A stretch of DNA of 34,893 bases, from assembly GCA_012729595.1 (NCBI GenBank), contig JAAYCU010000242.1:1-34893 (forward strand). The letters run 5' to 3'. The stretch comes from Phycisphaerales bacterium. GTDB taxonomy: Bacteria; Planctomycetota; Phycisphaerae; UBA1845; PWPN01. Within the stretch, counting starts at the first letter, position 1, and each line of letters begins with the position of its first letter. This document shows, one piece after another, positions 14,428 through 22,107 of this stretch. The position numbers and the translations under genes were made by a program. A model generated the notes under the pieces. The model was not told the origin of the DNA, made no database searches, and saw nothing but the letters and a program-made list of their open reading frames with translations.

Positions 14428-15618
14428 TTACCCACCCTGTCCGCTCTCCTCGAACCGGACACCAACCCCACGGTTGGGCATATGGGCAGCACTATCCTTC
14501 GTCGGTTGATGCACTTGCAAACCGTCTTGCAACGCAGGTCTTACGGACCAGACATTTTCGACCCCACCTTGCAGGCTCGTAAAATAAACTCGATTATCGG
14601 AACTCCATGCCGGTCCGAAGTGTGCACCTCCCCCATCGGTCAAACACATGTTCATCGTGCCGTCGGCGCGCATGATCCATATGTCGCCGCGCGAGGCCAC
14701 CGGATTAAGCGTTTCTTCCGGGGGCTGACCGGGGCTCCCCAGCATGGCCGTCCCGTAGGAAACCCACGCCCCGTCCGGGCTCCAACCCGGCTGGATCAGG
14801 GCCATCTCGGCGCTGGCCGCCAGTTCGATGGGGAAACGCGGCTCGCCCATGACCAAGTCCATGCGCCAGATGCTGAACCAGCGTCCGCCGCGTTGCCGCG
14901 CTTTTTGATAAACGATGCTGTCTTCGACCGGGGACCATTTGGGAAACAATCCGATCCCAATCGTTTTCTGGGAGCCGGGCTGGTCTAATTGCAGCACGCA
15001 TATCTCCCACTGGTCGGCCCGCTGATTGAACAGGCAAAAGACCATCCGCCGCCCGTCCGGGGCGAATGATGGGTGGATTTCATGATGTGGAGAAAAGGTA
15101 ACCTGGGTCGCCTGCCCGCCGTCGAGGCCGATCATCCAGATATCCCAATTACCCGCGCGGTAACTGGCGAAGGCGATGCTCTTGCCATCGGGGCTGAAAC
15201 AGGGTTGGACATCGGCGGCAGGGTCCGAAGTCAACTGGGTCACCGCCCGGCCGTCCACGGACTTCAGGTAGATATTCGGCTGCGTGGTGTGCCTAGTGGA
15301 GGCGTAAACCATCCACTTTCCGTCAGGCGAGAGATTAACGTCGAAGTCCGCCCCTTCCGTGGTGAAAGAATGCTGGGTCATGGGCGCGGATGCCTGGGGA
15401 TGGAAGGGGATGCGCGAACGTTCCGGCAACTCGCCGAACAGGGTCAGGTGCGCATCGGCGGTGACGTTCATGCTCGGCTCTGGCGGCGGGGCCTGAACCG
15501 TCACCGGCTCGGCAATGGTTTCCGGTGGGCTCTGGCAACCTCCTGTCCCGAGTACGATCGCCATCACCGCTAATACAGAAGTTATTCCGCCTATACTTGT
15601 AAAGCTATTGCGTATCAT
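14428..15618 (-). CDS. TolB-like PD40 beta-propeller lipoprotein
   Basis: This 396-residue protein has a signal peptide with lipobox (AIVLGTGGC), so the mature protein starts at about Cys28. PD40/TolB propeller blades follow: DFDVNLSPDGKWMVYAS, DVQPCFSPDGKSIAFAS, IHPSFAPDGRRMVFC, LFPKWSPVEDSIVY, IQPGWSPDGAWVSYG and FGPAWSSDNRVYFTS. These six blades of the S-P-D-G type make a complete propeller. In E. coli TolB such a propeller joins Pal and the Tol complex in the periplasm; here no tolA, tolQ or pal is adjacent, and the N-terminal TolB domain is missing. It is therefore TolB-like rather than TolB. The two small genes downstream on the same strand may be partners. Confidence 0.85.
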   Translation of the reverse strand: MIRNSFTSIGGITSVLAVMAIVLGTGGCQSPPETIAEPVTVQAPPPEPSMNVTADAHLTLFGELPERSRIPFHPQASAPMTQHSFTTEGADFDVNLSPDGKWMVYASTRHTTQPNIYLKSVDGRAVTQLTSDPAADVQPCFSPDGKSIAFASYRAGNWDIWMIGLDGGQATQVTFSPHHEIHPSFAPDGRRMVFCLFNQRADQWEICVLQLDQPGSQKTIGIGLFPKWSPVEDSIVYQKARQRGGRWFSIWRMDLVMGEPRFPIELAASAEMALIQPGWSPDGAWVSYGTAMLGSPGQPPEETLNPVASRGDIWIMRADGTMNMCLTDGGGAHFGPAWSSDNRVYFTSLQGGVENVWSVRPALQDGLQVHQPTKDSAAHMPNRGVGVRFEESGQGG

Positions 15619-16066
15619 AAGTTTTTCCCGGTTTGACCTGTTTGTGCATTTTCACAACACAACCGGGACTCATATCGGTTTCTTGCACCGCCCATTCGAC
15701 CTAAAAACAATTTCCTGTCCGATAATCCCCTCGTATCTATCGACGCGGGATAGGCCACTCCTGTAGGGGTTTCCGGCTTTCCTGAAAGGTCCAATAAAGA
15801 TGTGCAATTTTTGCCGATCGACGGGCAAAATGGGTTATCTGTAGCGATTGTTCGAGTGGATAATCGCCAGGGCAGCGAGAACGATCTTTCAGTTCAGAAC
15901 CTGGCCGGGCAACAAGGGGGGAACAGGGCAGCCCAGGGCATCCGCCCAAGCCCGGAACAACTCGGCTTCGGCGTCGGTGATGCGTTTACCTGCACTGTAT
16001 ATTATAAACAAAAAGAGCTGCGTCCCCTTTCTTATCTTATCCCCCCCTTATCCCCTCTGAGGTGCT
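15619..16066. other. Intergenic region, no protein gene; contains a repeat copy
   Basis: This 448-bp gap separates the PD40 gene from the PemK operon. A perfect inverted repeat TTTTGCC/GGCAAAA (15809-15830) could be a weak bidirectional terminator. The half nearest PemK (15889-16057) is copy A of the dispersed repeat. The remaining ~200 bp before the PD40 start presumably hold its promoter, but I see no convincing -35/-10 pair. Confidence 0.5.
15889..16057 (-). repeat. Dispersed repeat, copy A (M48-tail repeat)
   Basis: On the minus strand this copy starts with a purine-rich GATAAG/GGGGATAAG tract, then AAAGGGGACGCAGCTCTTTT. About 20 AT-rich bp follow that the other copies lack. It then reads in one frame GKRITDAEAELFRAWADALG, then CPVPPLL, to a stop at 15889. 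The peptide matches the C-terminus of the M48 protease 6.4 kb away. There is no start codon, so it is a coding relic or structured DNA rather than a gene. It begins directly after the PemK gene stop at 16067. Confidence 0.75.
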
Positions 16067-16408
16067 TTACTGAAACATCCGCTGGATCATTGAGCGGACT
16101 GTCTGTAATTGTTCTGAAGGCATAACGCCGAGCGTGCTTTTAACGACCTGCTGACTAATGGTCATCAGTATGGACCAGCGAATAGTCTTAGATTGAGCGC
16201 GTAATCCTGTCTGCTTAAACCAATCCGCCCCTGCATCGAGAGGAAAAATGTTCATATCGTTCGGAAATTCCTGAGCACTGATTGGAACGGCAACGAAATC
16301 TTCCCTACTATTGAACACATCGCTGGACACAATCAAAGCAGGGCGCACTTTGCATCCCGATCCATCCGTGAAGGGGTATTCCAACAATATGATCTGCCCA
16401 CATTTCAT
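16067..16408 (-). CDS. PemK/MazF-family toxin
   Basis: This 113-residue protein matches the PemK/MazF fold. It has an N-terminal GQIILLEYPFTDGSGCKVRP strand-loop with the conserved RPALIVSS, then FVAVPISAQ, a loop carrying KTIRWSILMT, and a C-terminal helix. Family members cut mRNA and are neutralised by an upstream partner. The gene overlaps the upstream small ORF by 4 bp (ATGA), the usual toxin-antitoxin coupling. Repeat copy A follows at once. All conserved segments are present, so the toxin is probably intact. Confidence 0.85.
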   Translation of the reverse strand: MKCGQIILLEYPFTDGSGCKVRPALIVSSDVFNSREDFVAVPISAQEFPNDMNIFPLDAGADWFKQTGLRAQSKTIRWSILMTISQQVVKSTLGVMPSEQLQTVRSMIQRMFQ

Positions 16409-16620
16409 AAAGGCCCGCCGTCACCCGGCGAATAAATATCCTCACATGGATCATTCCAAAAATCCAAACATCCGGCAGATTCTATCAGACGCATTTGCTG
16501 CAATTGCGTAGGGTCGGACACTTGGCCATCCACTACCTGAATGGGGTTCGGGCAAACGACGAAAGAGGGCTCATCTTCATTCATATCTAACGGCGGCAAG
16601 TCCAAGATTGTAGTTGTCAT
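16405..16620 (-). CDS. Probable antitoxin partner of the PemK/MazF toxin
   Basis: The 71-residue acidic product (MTTTILDLPPLDMNEDEPSF) is not a family I can name. Its C-terminal half (AGCLDFWNDPCEDIYSPGDG) resembles the toxin-wrapping tails of small antitoxins that end in LDFWxNPxDD-like segments (inference). It lies directly upstream of the toxin with a 4-bp overlap, and overlaps the DUF6941 gene upstream by 4 bp. GGGAG precedes its ATG. No DNA-binding domain is obvious in so short a protein. Confidence 0.65.
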   Translation of the reverse strand: MTTTILDLPPLDMNEDEPSFVVCPNPIQVVDGQVSDPTQLQQMRLIESAGCLDFWNDPCEDIYSPGDGGPL

Positions 16621-17015
16621 GGTTTTTCTCCCGGTTGAACCAAGACCACCTCAAATGGCCGTTGGAGCAAGAGTTCCTCACTCCACAACTCTATATAATG
16701 TCTCCCCGGTTCCTTGAAGCGTACATTTTTTATAAAAAAGTGCATATCGCATATTGTCCCAGGATTTACTTGTGGTGGAAAATCTAATTTCGCCTCGGCG
16801 ACTTGTTCATCTGTTTCAGAATGAACGATTTTGACCTTGATGGATGTTCCAGCGTGCACATCTGTAACCGCCGCATATACACAAAGATTGGGATGCACAC
16901 ATGGAAACTTATGGGACCTTACAGTGTTAAATATACCTACCAAGGCTGTTTTTTTACTTGGATCGACATAAATCGATTCACATACGACCAAAGCTATGGG
17001 ACGTGGGTTGATCAT
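16617..17015 (-). CDS. DUF6941-like beta-sandwich protein
   Basis: This 132-residue protein begins PRPIALVVCESIYVDPSKKT followed by ALVGIFNTV, which matches the small family of proteins annotated DUF6941. The rest is strand-rich, alternating hydrophobic segments (IKVKIVHSETDEQVAEAKLD, MHFFIKNVRF, HYIELWSEELL), as in a C2-like or Ig-like sandwich that ligands or oligomers could use. No catalytic motif is visible and the function is unknown. It is the first gene of a three-gene operon, overlapping the antitoxin-like gene by 4 bp, and has its own sigma70-like promoter. Confidence 0.7.
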   Translation of the reverse strand: MINPRPIALVVCESIYVDPSKKTALVGIFNTVRSHKFPCVHPNLCVYAAVTDVHAGTSIKVKIVHSETDEQVAEAKLDFPPQVNPGTICDMHFFIKNVRFKEPGRHYIELWSEELLLQRPFEVVLVQPGEKP

Positions 17016-17052
17016 GGTTTTACACAGCTAATAACGGTTTTTCCCCTCAATA

Positions 17053-17081
17053 ATTTTAGCTAGCCAGGGAAAGAATAACAA
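17053..17081 (-). promoter_or_regulatory. Sigma70-like promoter of the DUF6941/antitoxin/PemK operon
   Basis: On the minus strand TTGTTA (17081-17076) and TAAAAT (17058-17053) are separated by 17 bp. The -10 ends 38 bp before the DUF6941 ATG. Confidence 0.55.
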
Positions 17082-17125
17082 CCAAGGCCATGAAACGCAA
17101 GGCTGTTTGGCAATATCTTCTTATC

Positions 17126-17149
17126 AAATCGGGGGACTTCCCGATTTTT
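17126..17149 (+). terminator. Terminator-like hairpin between the giant lipoprotein and PemK operons
   Basis: AAATCGGG and CCCGATTT form a perfect 8-bp stem around GGACTT, followed on the plus strand by a short T run (17145-17149). On the minus strand the tract after the stem is GATAAG, so strength there is doubtful. It lies upstream of the PemK operon promoter and downstream of the giant gene. The 312-bp gap 17016-17327 holds this hairpin, the promoter, a purine tract and repeat copy B. Confidence 0.45.
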
Positions 17150-17175
17150 GGGGAGATAGGGGAGATAGGGAAGAT

Positions 17176-17307
17176 AAAGGGGACGCAGCTCTTTTATTTG
17201 ACGATTCATTGTTCATGCGTTACCCCTGTTCCAGGCCTCGGCATCGGCGATGCGTTTATCGGCATTGATGCAGGCAGCGCCGGCCTTGAGGCCGAAAAGA
17301 GCTGCCC
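17176..17307. mobile_element. Dispersed repeat, copy B: 132-bp MITE-like element with terminal inverted repeats
   Basis: The left end is AAAGGGGACGCAGCTCTTTT (17176-17195). The right end is AAAAGAGCTGCCC (17295-17307), the inverse of the left end with two bases missing. On the minus strand the interior reads ALFGLKAGAACINADKRI, then a stop after NRGNA, which is the first part of the M48 tail peptide. Next to the left end is a tandem of GGGGAGATA-like 9-mers (17150-17178). The segment from AGCTC inward matches copy C at 64 of 70 bases. The element begins about 20 bp after the giant gene stop. No transposase is encoded, so it would need one in trans; the end sequence reminds me of RAYT/IS200-associated repeats (inference). 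Confidence 0.6.
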
Positions 17308-17327
17308 TTATGCCACCGAAGCGGCGT

Positions 17328-20300
17328 TCACGGGCACGCCGGGCAATCGCTGTTGCAGTTGGTCGGGCTGTTCCCGTGAACCGTCATGCCGCTGACCACC
17401 GTACCGCCGGCGCAGGCGATCCCGCCACCGCCGGTTGACGCGGAATCCGTCAGCGTGTTGTCGGTCACCACGCAGTCCAAAATCGAGCAGCCCATGCCGG
17501 TCCAGATCCCACCGCCGCCGGTGGTCGCGGTGTTGTCGTTGACCGTACACTGGCTGGCCGTACTCTTGAACAGGCTGAGCCCGCCGCCCCATTGCGAGGC
17601 AACGTTGCCGGTGATCGTGGAGGCCATGATGTCGCCTTCGGCGATGTGGGCACCGCCGCCCTGCGGCGCCGAGTTGTTCTCGATTTGGCACAAGCTGACA
17701 AGAGGGTACCACCGCTCCGCCTGGCCGATCGCGTAGATTCCGCCGCCGCGATAGGACGCCTCGTTGTCCATGAACGATGAACTGAGCACGTAGACATCCT
17801 TGTCGCTGCCGAGCCCGCCACCGTTCCTGGCCGTATTGTAAGCCGCGTACACGTCGGCGATCACCGACGTGACGGCGATATCCGACAGGCTGCCCTGAAC
17901 GAAAATGCCGCCACCGTCGCCCTCGATCGCCTCGTTGCTTGTCAACTGGCAATTCGTGACGTTGGACTGTTCGAGGTAGATGCCGCCGCCCTGGCTGTAG
18001 AAGGCGTTTCCGGCGGTCCCGGCCCGGTTGCGCAGAAGGAAGCCCGAATGGATCCGGCTGTAGCTCGCGCGGATTCCGCCGCCGCGCTGGCCTGCGGTGT
18101 TGTCGATCAATTCGACCTGCGAGACCTCCGTCCCGTCGCACCAGATGCCCCCGCCGTCCTTACCGGCCGAGTTCTCGGTAAACACGCAGCCAACGATGAA
18201 GAGCGGCTTGCCCTCGGAAACGATGTTCGCATGAATGCCCCCGCCATCCTCGCCGGCCTGATTGGCGTCCAGGACACAGTTCTGGATCGACACCCCGTTG
18301 GCCGCCTTGATGCCGCCGCCGTCGCGTTCGGCGATGTTGCGGGCGAAGACGCAGCCGGTGATCGTGGAATACTCGCGGGCCGATACGCCGGCTCCGTTCT
18401 GGGCCGTATTGTCGGTAAAGACACAGTCGGTCAGGATGGCATTGGCAGCGAACGCCCCGCCCCCGCCGGTGAACGCACTGTTTTGCGCAAAGGTGCAATC
18501 GATCAACCGGCATTGGTTCGCCGCGATGCCGCCGCCGGAGGAACCCGCGGTATTGCCGACGAACGTGCAGTTCGTCAGGATCGGCACGTGGTCCTCATCC
18601 TTCGGTACGTTCGCCAGGTTGACCGCTCCGCCGGACGAGGTCGCGTGGTTGGACTCGAAGCGGCAATTCGTGAAGGACACGAGCGTTCCACCGTCCGAGA
18701 CATGGACGGCCCCGCCGTCGCGGGCCTGACAGGCGCGGAAGGTGCAGTTGTTAAAGGCGACGTTGGCGTTGCCGCTCAGCCGCAGGGCCCCGCCAAAGTT
18801 GCCCGAGCCGCGGTAGATCTGCAGATTCCGGAAGGTGACATGCGTGCCGTGCAGCCAACCCAGCCGGGCGGCGTCGGCCAGATCGATGATCGTCGTGTCC
18901 GGGCCGGCCCCTTCGATCACCACGTGGTCGCGCGGGATGATGATTTCGTGGAATCCGTCTCCGGAGTGCGTACCGGCCTCGACATGGATGATGTCGTTGT
19001 AGGTCGCCGCGTTCAACGCGGCCTGGAGCGTGGGGTACTGGCTGGGTACATAGAGCGTCCGCGGCGGGTTGGAGGCGAAGATCGCCCGGACGCTTCTGTT
19101 GGTGGTCATCTCCAACACGCCGGTCAGCTCGTCACCGGTGAGAGAACCCTCCCAATGATGGAACTCGAAACCGGCGGCCGGCTGGGCCGCGACCAGGACG
19201 TTGATCCCCCACGGGTACGGGCCGGTGCCGGGGAACAACTGAATCTCGCCGGCGCCGGGCGGGAAAACCTCGGTGGTAACGGTGTAGGTGGGCAGGCCCG
19301 TTCCCGTCCCCGCCCCGGTCCAACTGTCGCCCATGCCTTCGGGCACGATGCCCGCGATGAACAGCTTGGATGCGTCGACGGGCTGGCCGGACAGGGTGGC
19401 CGCGTGCAGCGTCTGACTGCTGCCGCTCATCAGGTTGCGAACGGTCCAACCGGCCACCTCGTAGCCGGTATTCGGCTGAGCGGTCATATTGAGCGACTGG
19501 TTGAACAGATAGAGATCCCAAATCAGATCTTTCGGCGAAATGGCCGCCGTGCCCAGTCCGGCCGGATCCACATCGGCCAGCATCCGCGCGAGCAAGACCT
19601 GACGGGCCTTGAACAGGTTGTGCGAGTAGGTGTAGCTCGGTAAGCCGTCGATAATCGCGAACTTCAGGTTGAAATCACACTTGCTACCCCGGCCCAGCTC
19701 GGCGCCGAGCACGCCGTCCCTGTAGGTGCCTGCCAGTTCGAGGTACTCCTTCCAGGACAGCGACGGGCCGACGACGCCAAAGAAGGTCATCCCGAACTTC
19801 GGCTTGACGTAGATGCGGGCGGTAATCGGCGTGATGCCCCACTCCGGCGTGTGCGGCGTGACCGTAAGCGTCCTCTCGGCAATGGGGATCCAGCCCTCGC
19901 CCTTTGTGTATTCGGCACCGAGCGTGGCACCGGCGTTGAAGTCCATACCGGCAGTGATGGTGCCCATGTCCCCGAAGACCACCTCCGCGCCGATCGCGAC
20001 CTCGAGGAAGGCCTGGTATATGATGGGCGGCCCGCCGACGATGTAAATGAAGCCGAAGGGATTAGGCCACTTGGCCTTGGCGATCGTCGTTTCCTTGCTG
20101 ATAAGTTCCGAGACCTTGTACGCCTCGACGGAAACCCCCAGCCCGAGATGGAAGTCGGTGCCGGCCGTGAGGCGCAGGTGCTTGAGGCTGCTATCCTCGA
20201 TCTCGGCCGTGAAGTCGAAGTCCGGACTGAAGTCGATCGTCAACTGATCGAGAGTAACCTTACCCCATCCGTCCAACGAGATCGAGTGGTCGGTGAAGGT

Positions 20301-21044
20301 CAGCGAGGCCATGCCCCGGTTGCCGCGCGTCAGGCGGACTTGCTTCATGTTATCCGGCAACGCCATGCCTGCCGTCTCGAGAACCACATCGTCGGGATCG
20401 AATGGAACGCTGAACTCAAGGGTGCCGTTTTGGATCAGGTCGGTCAGGGCCGCCTGCTCGGTCGCGACGGTCGTCTGCTCGCCGTTGCTTATCGCCGGGG
20501 AGATCACGCGGAGCAACCGGCCTTCGCCGCGCGTGGACAGCAGTAACGTACCGGGAGCGATCGAAGCCGGAACCTCGCTGCCGGTCAGCGTGGCTTGTCC
20601 GTCAGCATCGACGATGATCTCAACGGTGTCCGGCAGAACGCGAAGGTTCTTGTTGATCGTAATGTCTCCCGTCCCCTCGTCGATGGCGACGAAGACGGCC
20701 TGGATCTGGACGTTCGCGTTGATCGTGAGCGGCAGTGGGTTGGTGGCGCCGGCGGCGTCGCCTTCCCATCGCTCGAACCGGAAGCCGGCGGCGGGCGTGG
20801 CGGCAAGCGTGACCGGCGCGCCGGCGGCATAGGTGTCCTGGGCGGGATCGAGCGCAACGATACCCCCGCCCTCGGGCATAACCGTCACCGTGATGGTATA
20901 CCCGTCCTCCGGCTCCAGGCCATCCGGAGGCACACAGCTCCCGACCAAGACCGCCAGCGCGCCGGCCAACACGAAGGCTGTTGCCTCGAAGGCAGAAGAC
21001 CGACGGACCCGTGTCACGAGTGGATTACATGCTTGTCGGCTCAT
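17328..21044 (-). CDS. Large surface lipoprotein with InlB-type repeats and a right-handed beta-helix
   Basis: This 1238-residue protein has a signal peptide with lipobox LVGSC (Cys37). An InlB/divergent beta-sandwich repeat lies at about 48-118 (TVTVMPEGGGIVALDP, ATPAAGFRFERWEGD) and a second at about 585-655 (VTTEVFPPGAGEI, AAGFEFHHWEGS). The region between is strand-rich and not recognised. From about 660 to the end there is a right-handed parallel beta-helix. It opens with LYVPSQYPTLQAALNAATYN and has over a dozen Pmp-type turns with GG and N-C-x-F motifs (FNNCTFRACQARDGGAVHV, CTFVGNTAGSSGGGIAAN). The protein ends abruptly in NSDCPACP, without the dockerin-like or autotransporter end often seen. 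The frame extends to 21119; the ATG at 21044 fits the signal peptide and has GAAAGGCG upstream. Likely role: adhesion or polysaccharide contact on the cell surface (inference). Confidence 0.88.
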   Translation of the reverse strand: MSRQACNPLVTRVRRSSAFEATAFVLAGALAVLVGSCVPPDGLEPEDGYTITVTVMPEGGGIVALDPAQDTYAAGAPVTLAATPAAGFRFERWEGDAAGATNPLPLTINANVQIQAVFVAIDEGTGDITINKNLRVLPDTVEIIVDADGQATLTGSEVPASIAPGTLLLSTRGEGRLLRVISPAISNGEQTTVATEQAALTDLIQNGTLEFSVPFDPDDVVLETAGMALPDNMKQVRLTRGNRGMASLTFTDHSISLDGWGKVTLDQLTIDFSPDFDFTAEIEDSSLKHLRLTAGTDFHLGLGVSVEAYKVSELISKETTIAKAKWPNPFGFIYIVGGPPIIYQAFLEVAIGAEVVFGDMGTITAGMDFNAGATLGAEYTKGEGWIPIAERTLTVTPHTPEWGITPITARIYVKPKFGMTFFGVVGPSLSWKEYLELAGTYRDGVLGAELGRGSKCDFNLKFAIIDGLPSYTYSHNLFKARQVLLARMLADVDPAGLGTAAISPKDLIWDLYLFNQSLNMTAQPNTGYEVAGWTVRNLMSGSSQTLHAATLSGQPVDASKLFIAGIVPEGMGDSWTGAGTGTGLPTYTVTTEVFPPGAGEIQLFPGTGPYPWGINVLVAAQPAAGFEFHHWEGSLTGDELTGVLEMTTNRSVRAIFASNPPRTLYVPSQYPTLQAALNAATYNDIIHVEAGTHSGDGFHEIIIPRDHVVIEGAGPDTTIIDLADAARLGWLHGTHVTFRNLQIYRGSGNFGGALRLSGNANVAFNNCTFRACQARDGGAVHVSDGGTLVSFTNCRFESNHATSSGGAVNLANVPKDEDHVPILTNCTFVGNTAGSSGGGIAANQCRLIDCTFAQNSAFTGGGGAFAANAILTDCVFTDNTAQNGAGVSAREYSTITGCVFARNIAERDGGGIKAANGVSIQNCVLDANQAGEDGGGIHANIVSEGKPLFIVGCVFTENSAGKDGGGIWCDGTEVSQVELIDNTAGQRGGGIRASYSRIHSGFLLRNRAGTAGNAFYSQGGGIYLEQSNVTNCQLTSNEAIEGDGGGIFVQGSLSDIAVTSVIADVYAAYNTARNGGGLGSDKDVYVLSSSFMDNEASYRGGGIYAIGQAERWYPLVSLCQIENNSAPQGGGAHIAEGDIMASTITGNVASQWGGGLSLFKSTASQCTVNDNTATTGGGGIWTGMGCSILDCVVTDNTLTDSASTGGGGIACAGGTVVSGMTVHGNSPTNCNSDCPACP

Positions 21045-21124
21045 TGTTTTCGCCTTTCTGATATGAGGGCGAGTGGAATTGTCGTACCGGTTCAAGATCG
21101 TTCGGCGACCCAGCCTCACCGCCT

Positions 21125-21151
21125 ATTATCATACCAGCGCGGCGCGGTCAA
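21125..21151 (-). promoter_or_regulatory. Possible promoter of the giant lipoprotein gene
   Basis: On the minus strand TTGACC (21151-21146) precedes GATAAT (21130-21125) with a short 15-bp spacer; TAATAG in the same stretch would give 17 bp. The 398-bp gap 21045-21442 also holds repeat copy C and otherwise nothing I can name. Confidence 0.3.
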
Positions 21152-21312
21152 ATACAGCACTGGGACCGTCTTTCCCAAGAGCCATCCCCCACACCCGGCA
21201 GGTCGCCGGCGATTCCGGCCGCTAGGCCCTCCCCGTCGATGCCGCCGTGTGCTGCTGCTCTCGATCCGTATCTTAAATAATGATTCCCGTCACGCCGTTA
21301 CGGCATGAGCCG

Positions 21313-21457
21313 ACCCGGATGAGTAAGGGGAGGGACGGGCAACCAAGGGCGTCGGCCGCGGTATGGAACAACTCGGCCTCGGCGTTGGTGATACGTTTAT
21401 CGGCATTGATACAGGCCGCGCCGGCCTTGAGGCCGAAAAGAGCTACACCCCCTTATC
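21313..21457 (-). repeat. Dispersed repeat, copy C (M48-tail repeat)
   Basis: On the minus strand it begins GATAAGGGGGTGTAGCTCTTTT, a variant of the terminal motif. It then reads in one frame ALFGLKAGAACINADKRI, TNAEAELFHTAADALGCP, and runs on past the repeat to a distant stop. This copy has nearly the full tail peptide seen in the M48 protease. The DUF5615 gene ends inside it: that gene's last codons (ADKGV) and TAG stop (21443-21445) are made of the repeat's end motif. Confidence 0.75.
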
Positions 21458-21817
21458 CGCCCGGTACAACCGGATGGTCCCTGGGGTAACGACAACGATC
21501 GCACCGATCGCCGATTCTATGTCCATGCCTGCCAGGAGAGACTCGGTGAGATGAATGTAACCGGCTCGACTCTCGCGCGGCAACCGCAGTAGAACGATGC
21601 CCGCATGAGCGCCCGGTGAAAAAAGCCGTGCGTTTGAAAACCCTTTGTCCGCGGTGAACAGACACCGCCGCTCCTGTTGCACTACTTTCCAAAGTTTCTC
21701 GTCGGGAGTTCCGGTCAATCCCTCTTGGATGACCGTTTGCGCATCGTGGCCCGCTCTGCGCAAAATATCAGCAACCTCGACTGGCAAGTCCTCATCAACC
21801 TTTACCGCAATGGACAT
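21443..21817 (-). CDS. DUF5615-family PIN-like toxin
   Basis: The 124-residue product opens with VDEDLPVEVADILRRAGHDA, the start of the DUF5615 (Mut7-C-like, PIN-fold) family with its conserved acidic pair. FTADKGFSNARLF carries the second acidic site (ADKGF), and IVLLRLP is the central strand. Such proteins are predicted RNA-cutting toxins paired with DUF433 antitoxins. It starts 9 bp after the DUF433 gene, the normal gene order. The 3' end lies in repeat copy C, so the last few residues (ADKGV) are probably not native, but the core domain is complete. Confidence 0.85.
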   Translation of the reverse strand: MSIAVKVDEDLPVEVADILRRAGHDAQTVIQEGLTGTPDEKLWKVVQQERRCLFTADKGFSNARLFSPGAHAGIVLLRLPRESRAGYIHLTESLLAGMDIESAIGAIVVVTPGTIRLYRADKGV

Positions 21818-21826
21818 GATGTGTAT

Positions 21827-22069
21827 CTACTTCGAGATCGGAACAAGGTCGAAGCGGTTGACCGCTTCCGCGGCGTAGAGCAAGGCCGCCTGGATATCTT
21901 CCCGGGCCAATTGTGGATAACTTCTCATAATCTGTTCGAAGGTGTCACCGTCGGCCACGCTCCCGACAATGACGCTCACGGGTACACGCGTGCCGCCGAC
22001 ACATGGATCGCCATGGTGAACGGCGGGATCACTGCGAATGCGCTCACGCCAATCGGTAGCTGTATCCAT
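21827..22069 (-). CDS. DUF433-family antitoxin
   Basis: This 80-residue protein has the DUF433 signature: RIRSDPAVHHGDPCVGGTRV, then PVSVIVGSVADG and SYPQLAREDIQAALLYAAE. The fold is a winged or ribbon DNA-binding domain; the family is the usual upstream partner of DUF5615 toxins and is likely to repress its own promoter. The frame begins at a GTG (22081), but the ATG at 22069 (MDTATDW) has GAGG 6 nt upstream. The toxin follows after 9 bp. Confidence 0.88.
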   Translation of the reverse strand: MDTATDWRERIRSDPAVHHGDPCVGGTRVPVSVIVGSVADGDTFEQIMRSYPQLAREDIQAALLYAAEAVNRFDLVPISK

Positions 22070-22107
22070 AAAGCACCTCACAGTAGAACCTCGAATTTGC
22101 CAAGTTC

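Noticed and set aside
18048-19643. Plus-strand open frame of 531 codons
   Set aside because: It is the mirror of the beta-helix gene. The repetitive GC-rich sequence leaves the opposite strand open; the translation is rich in Arg and Gly with no domain.
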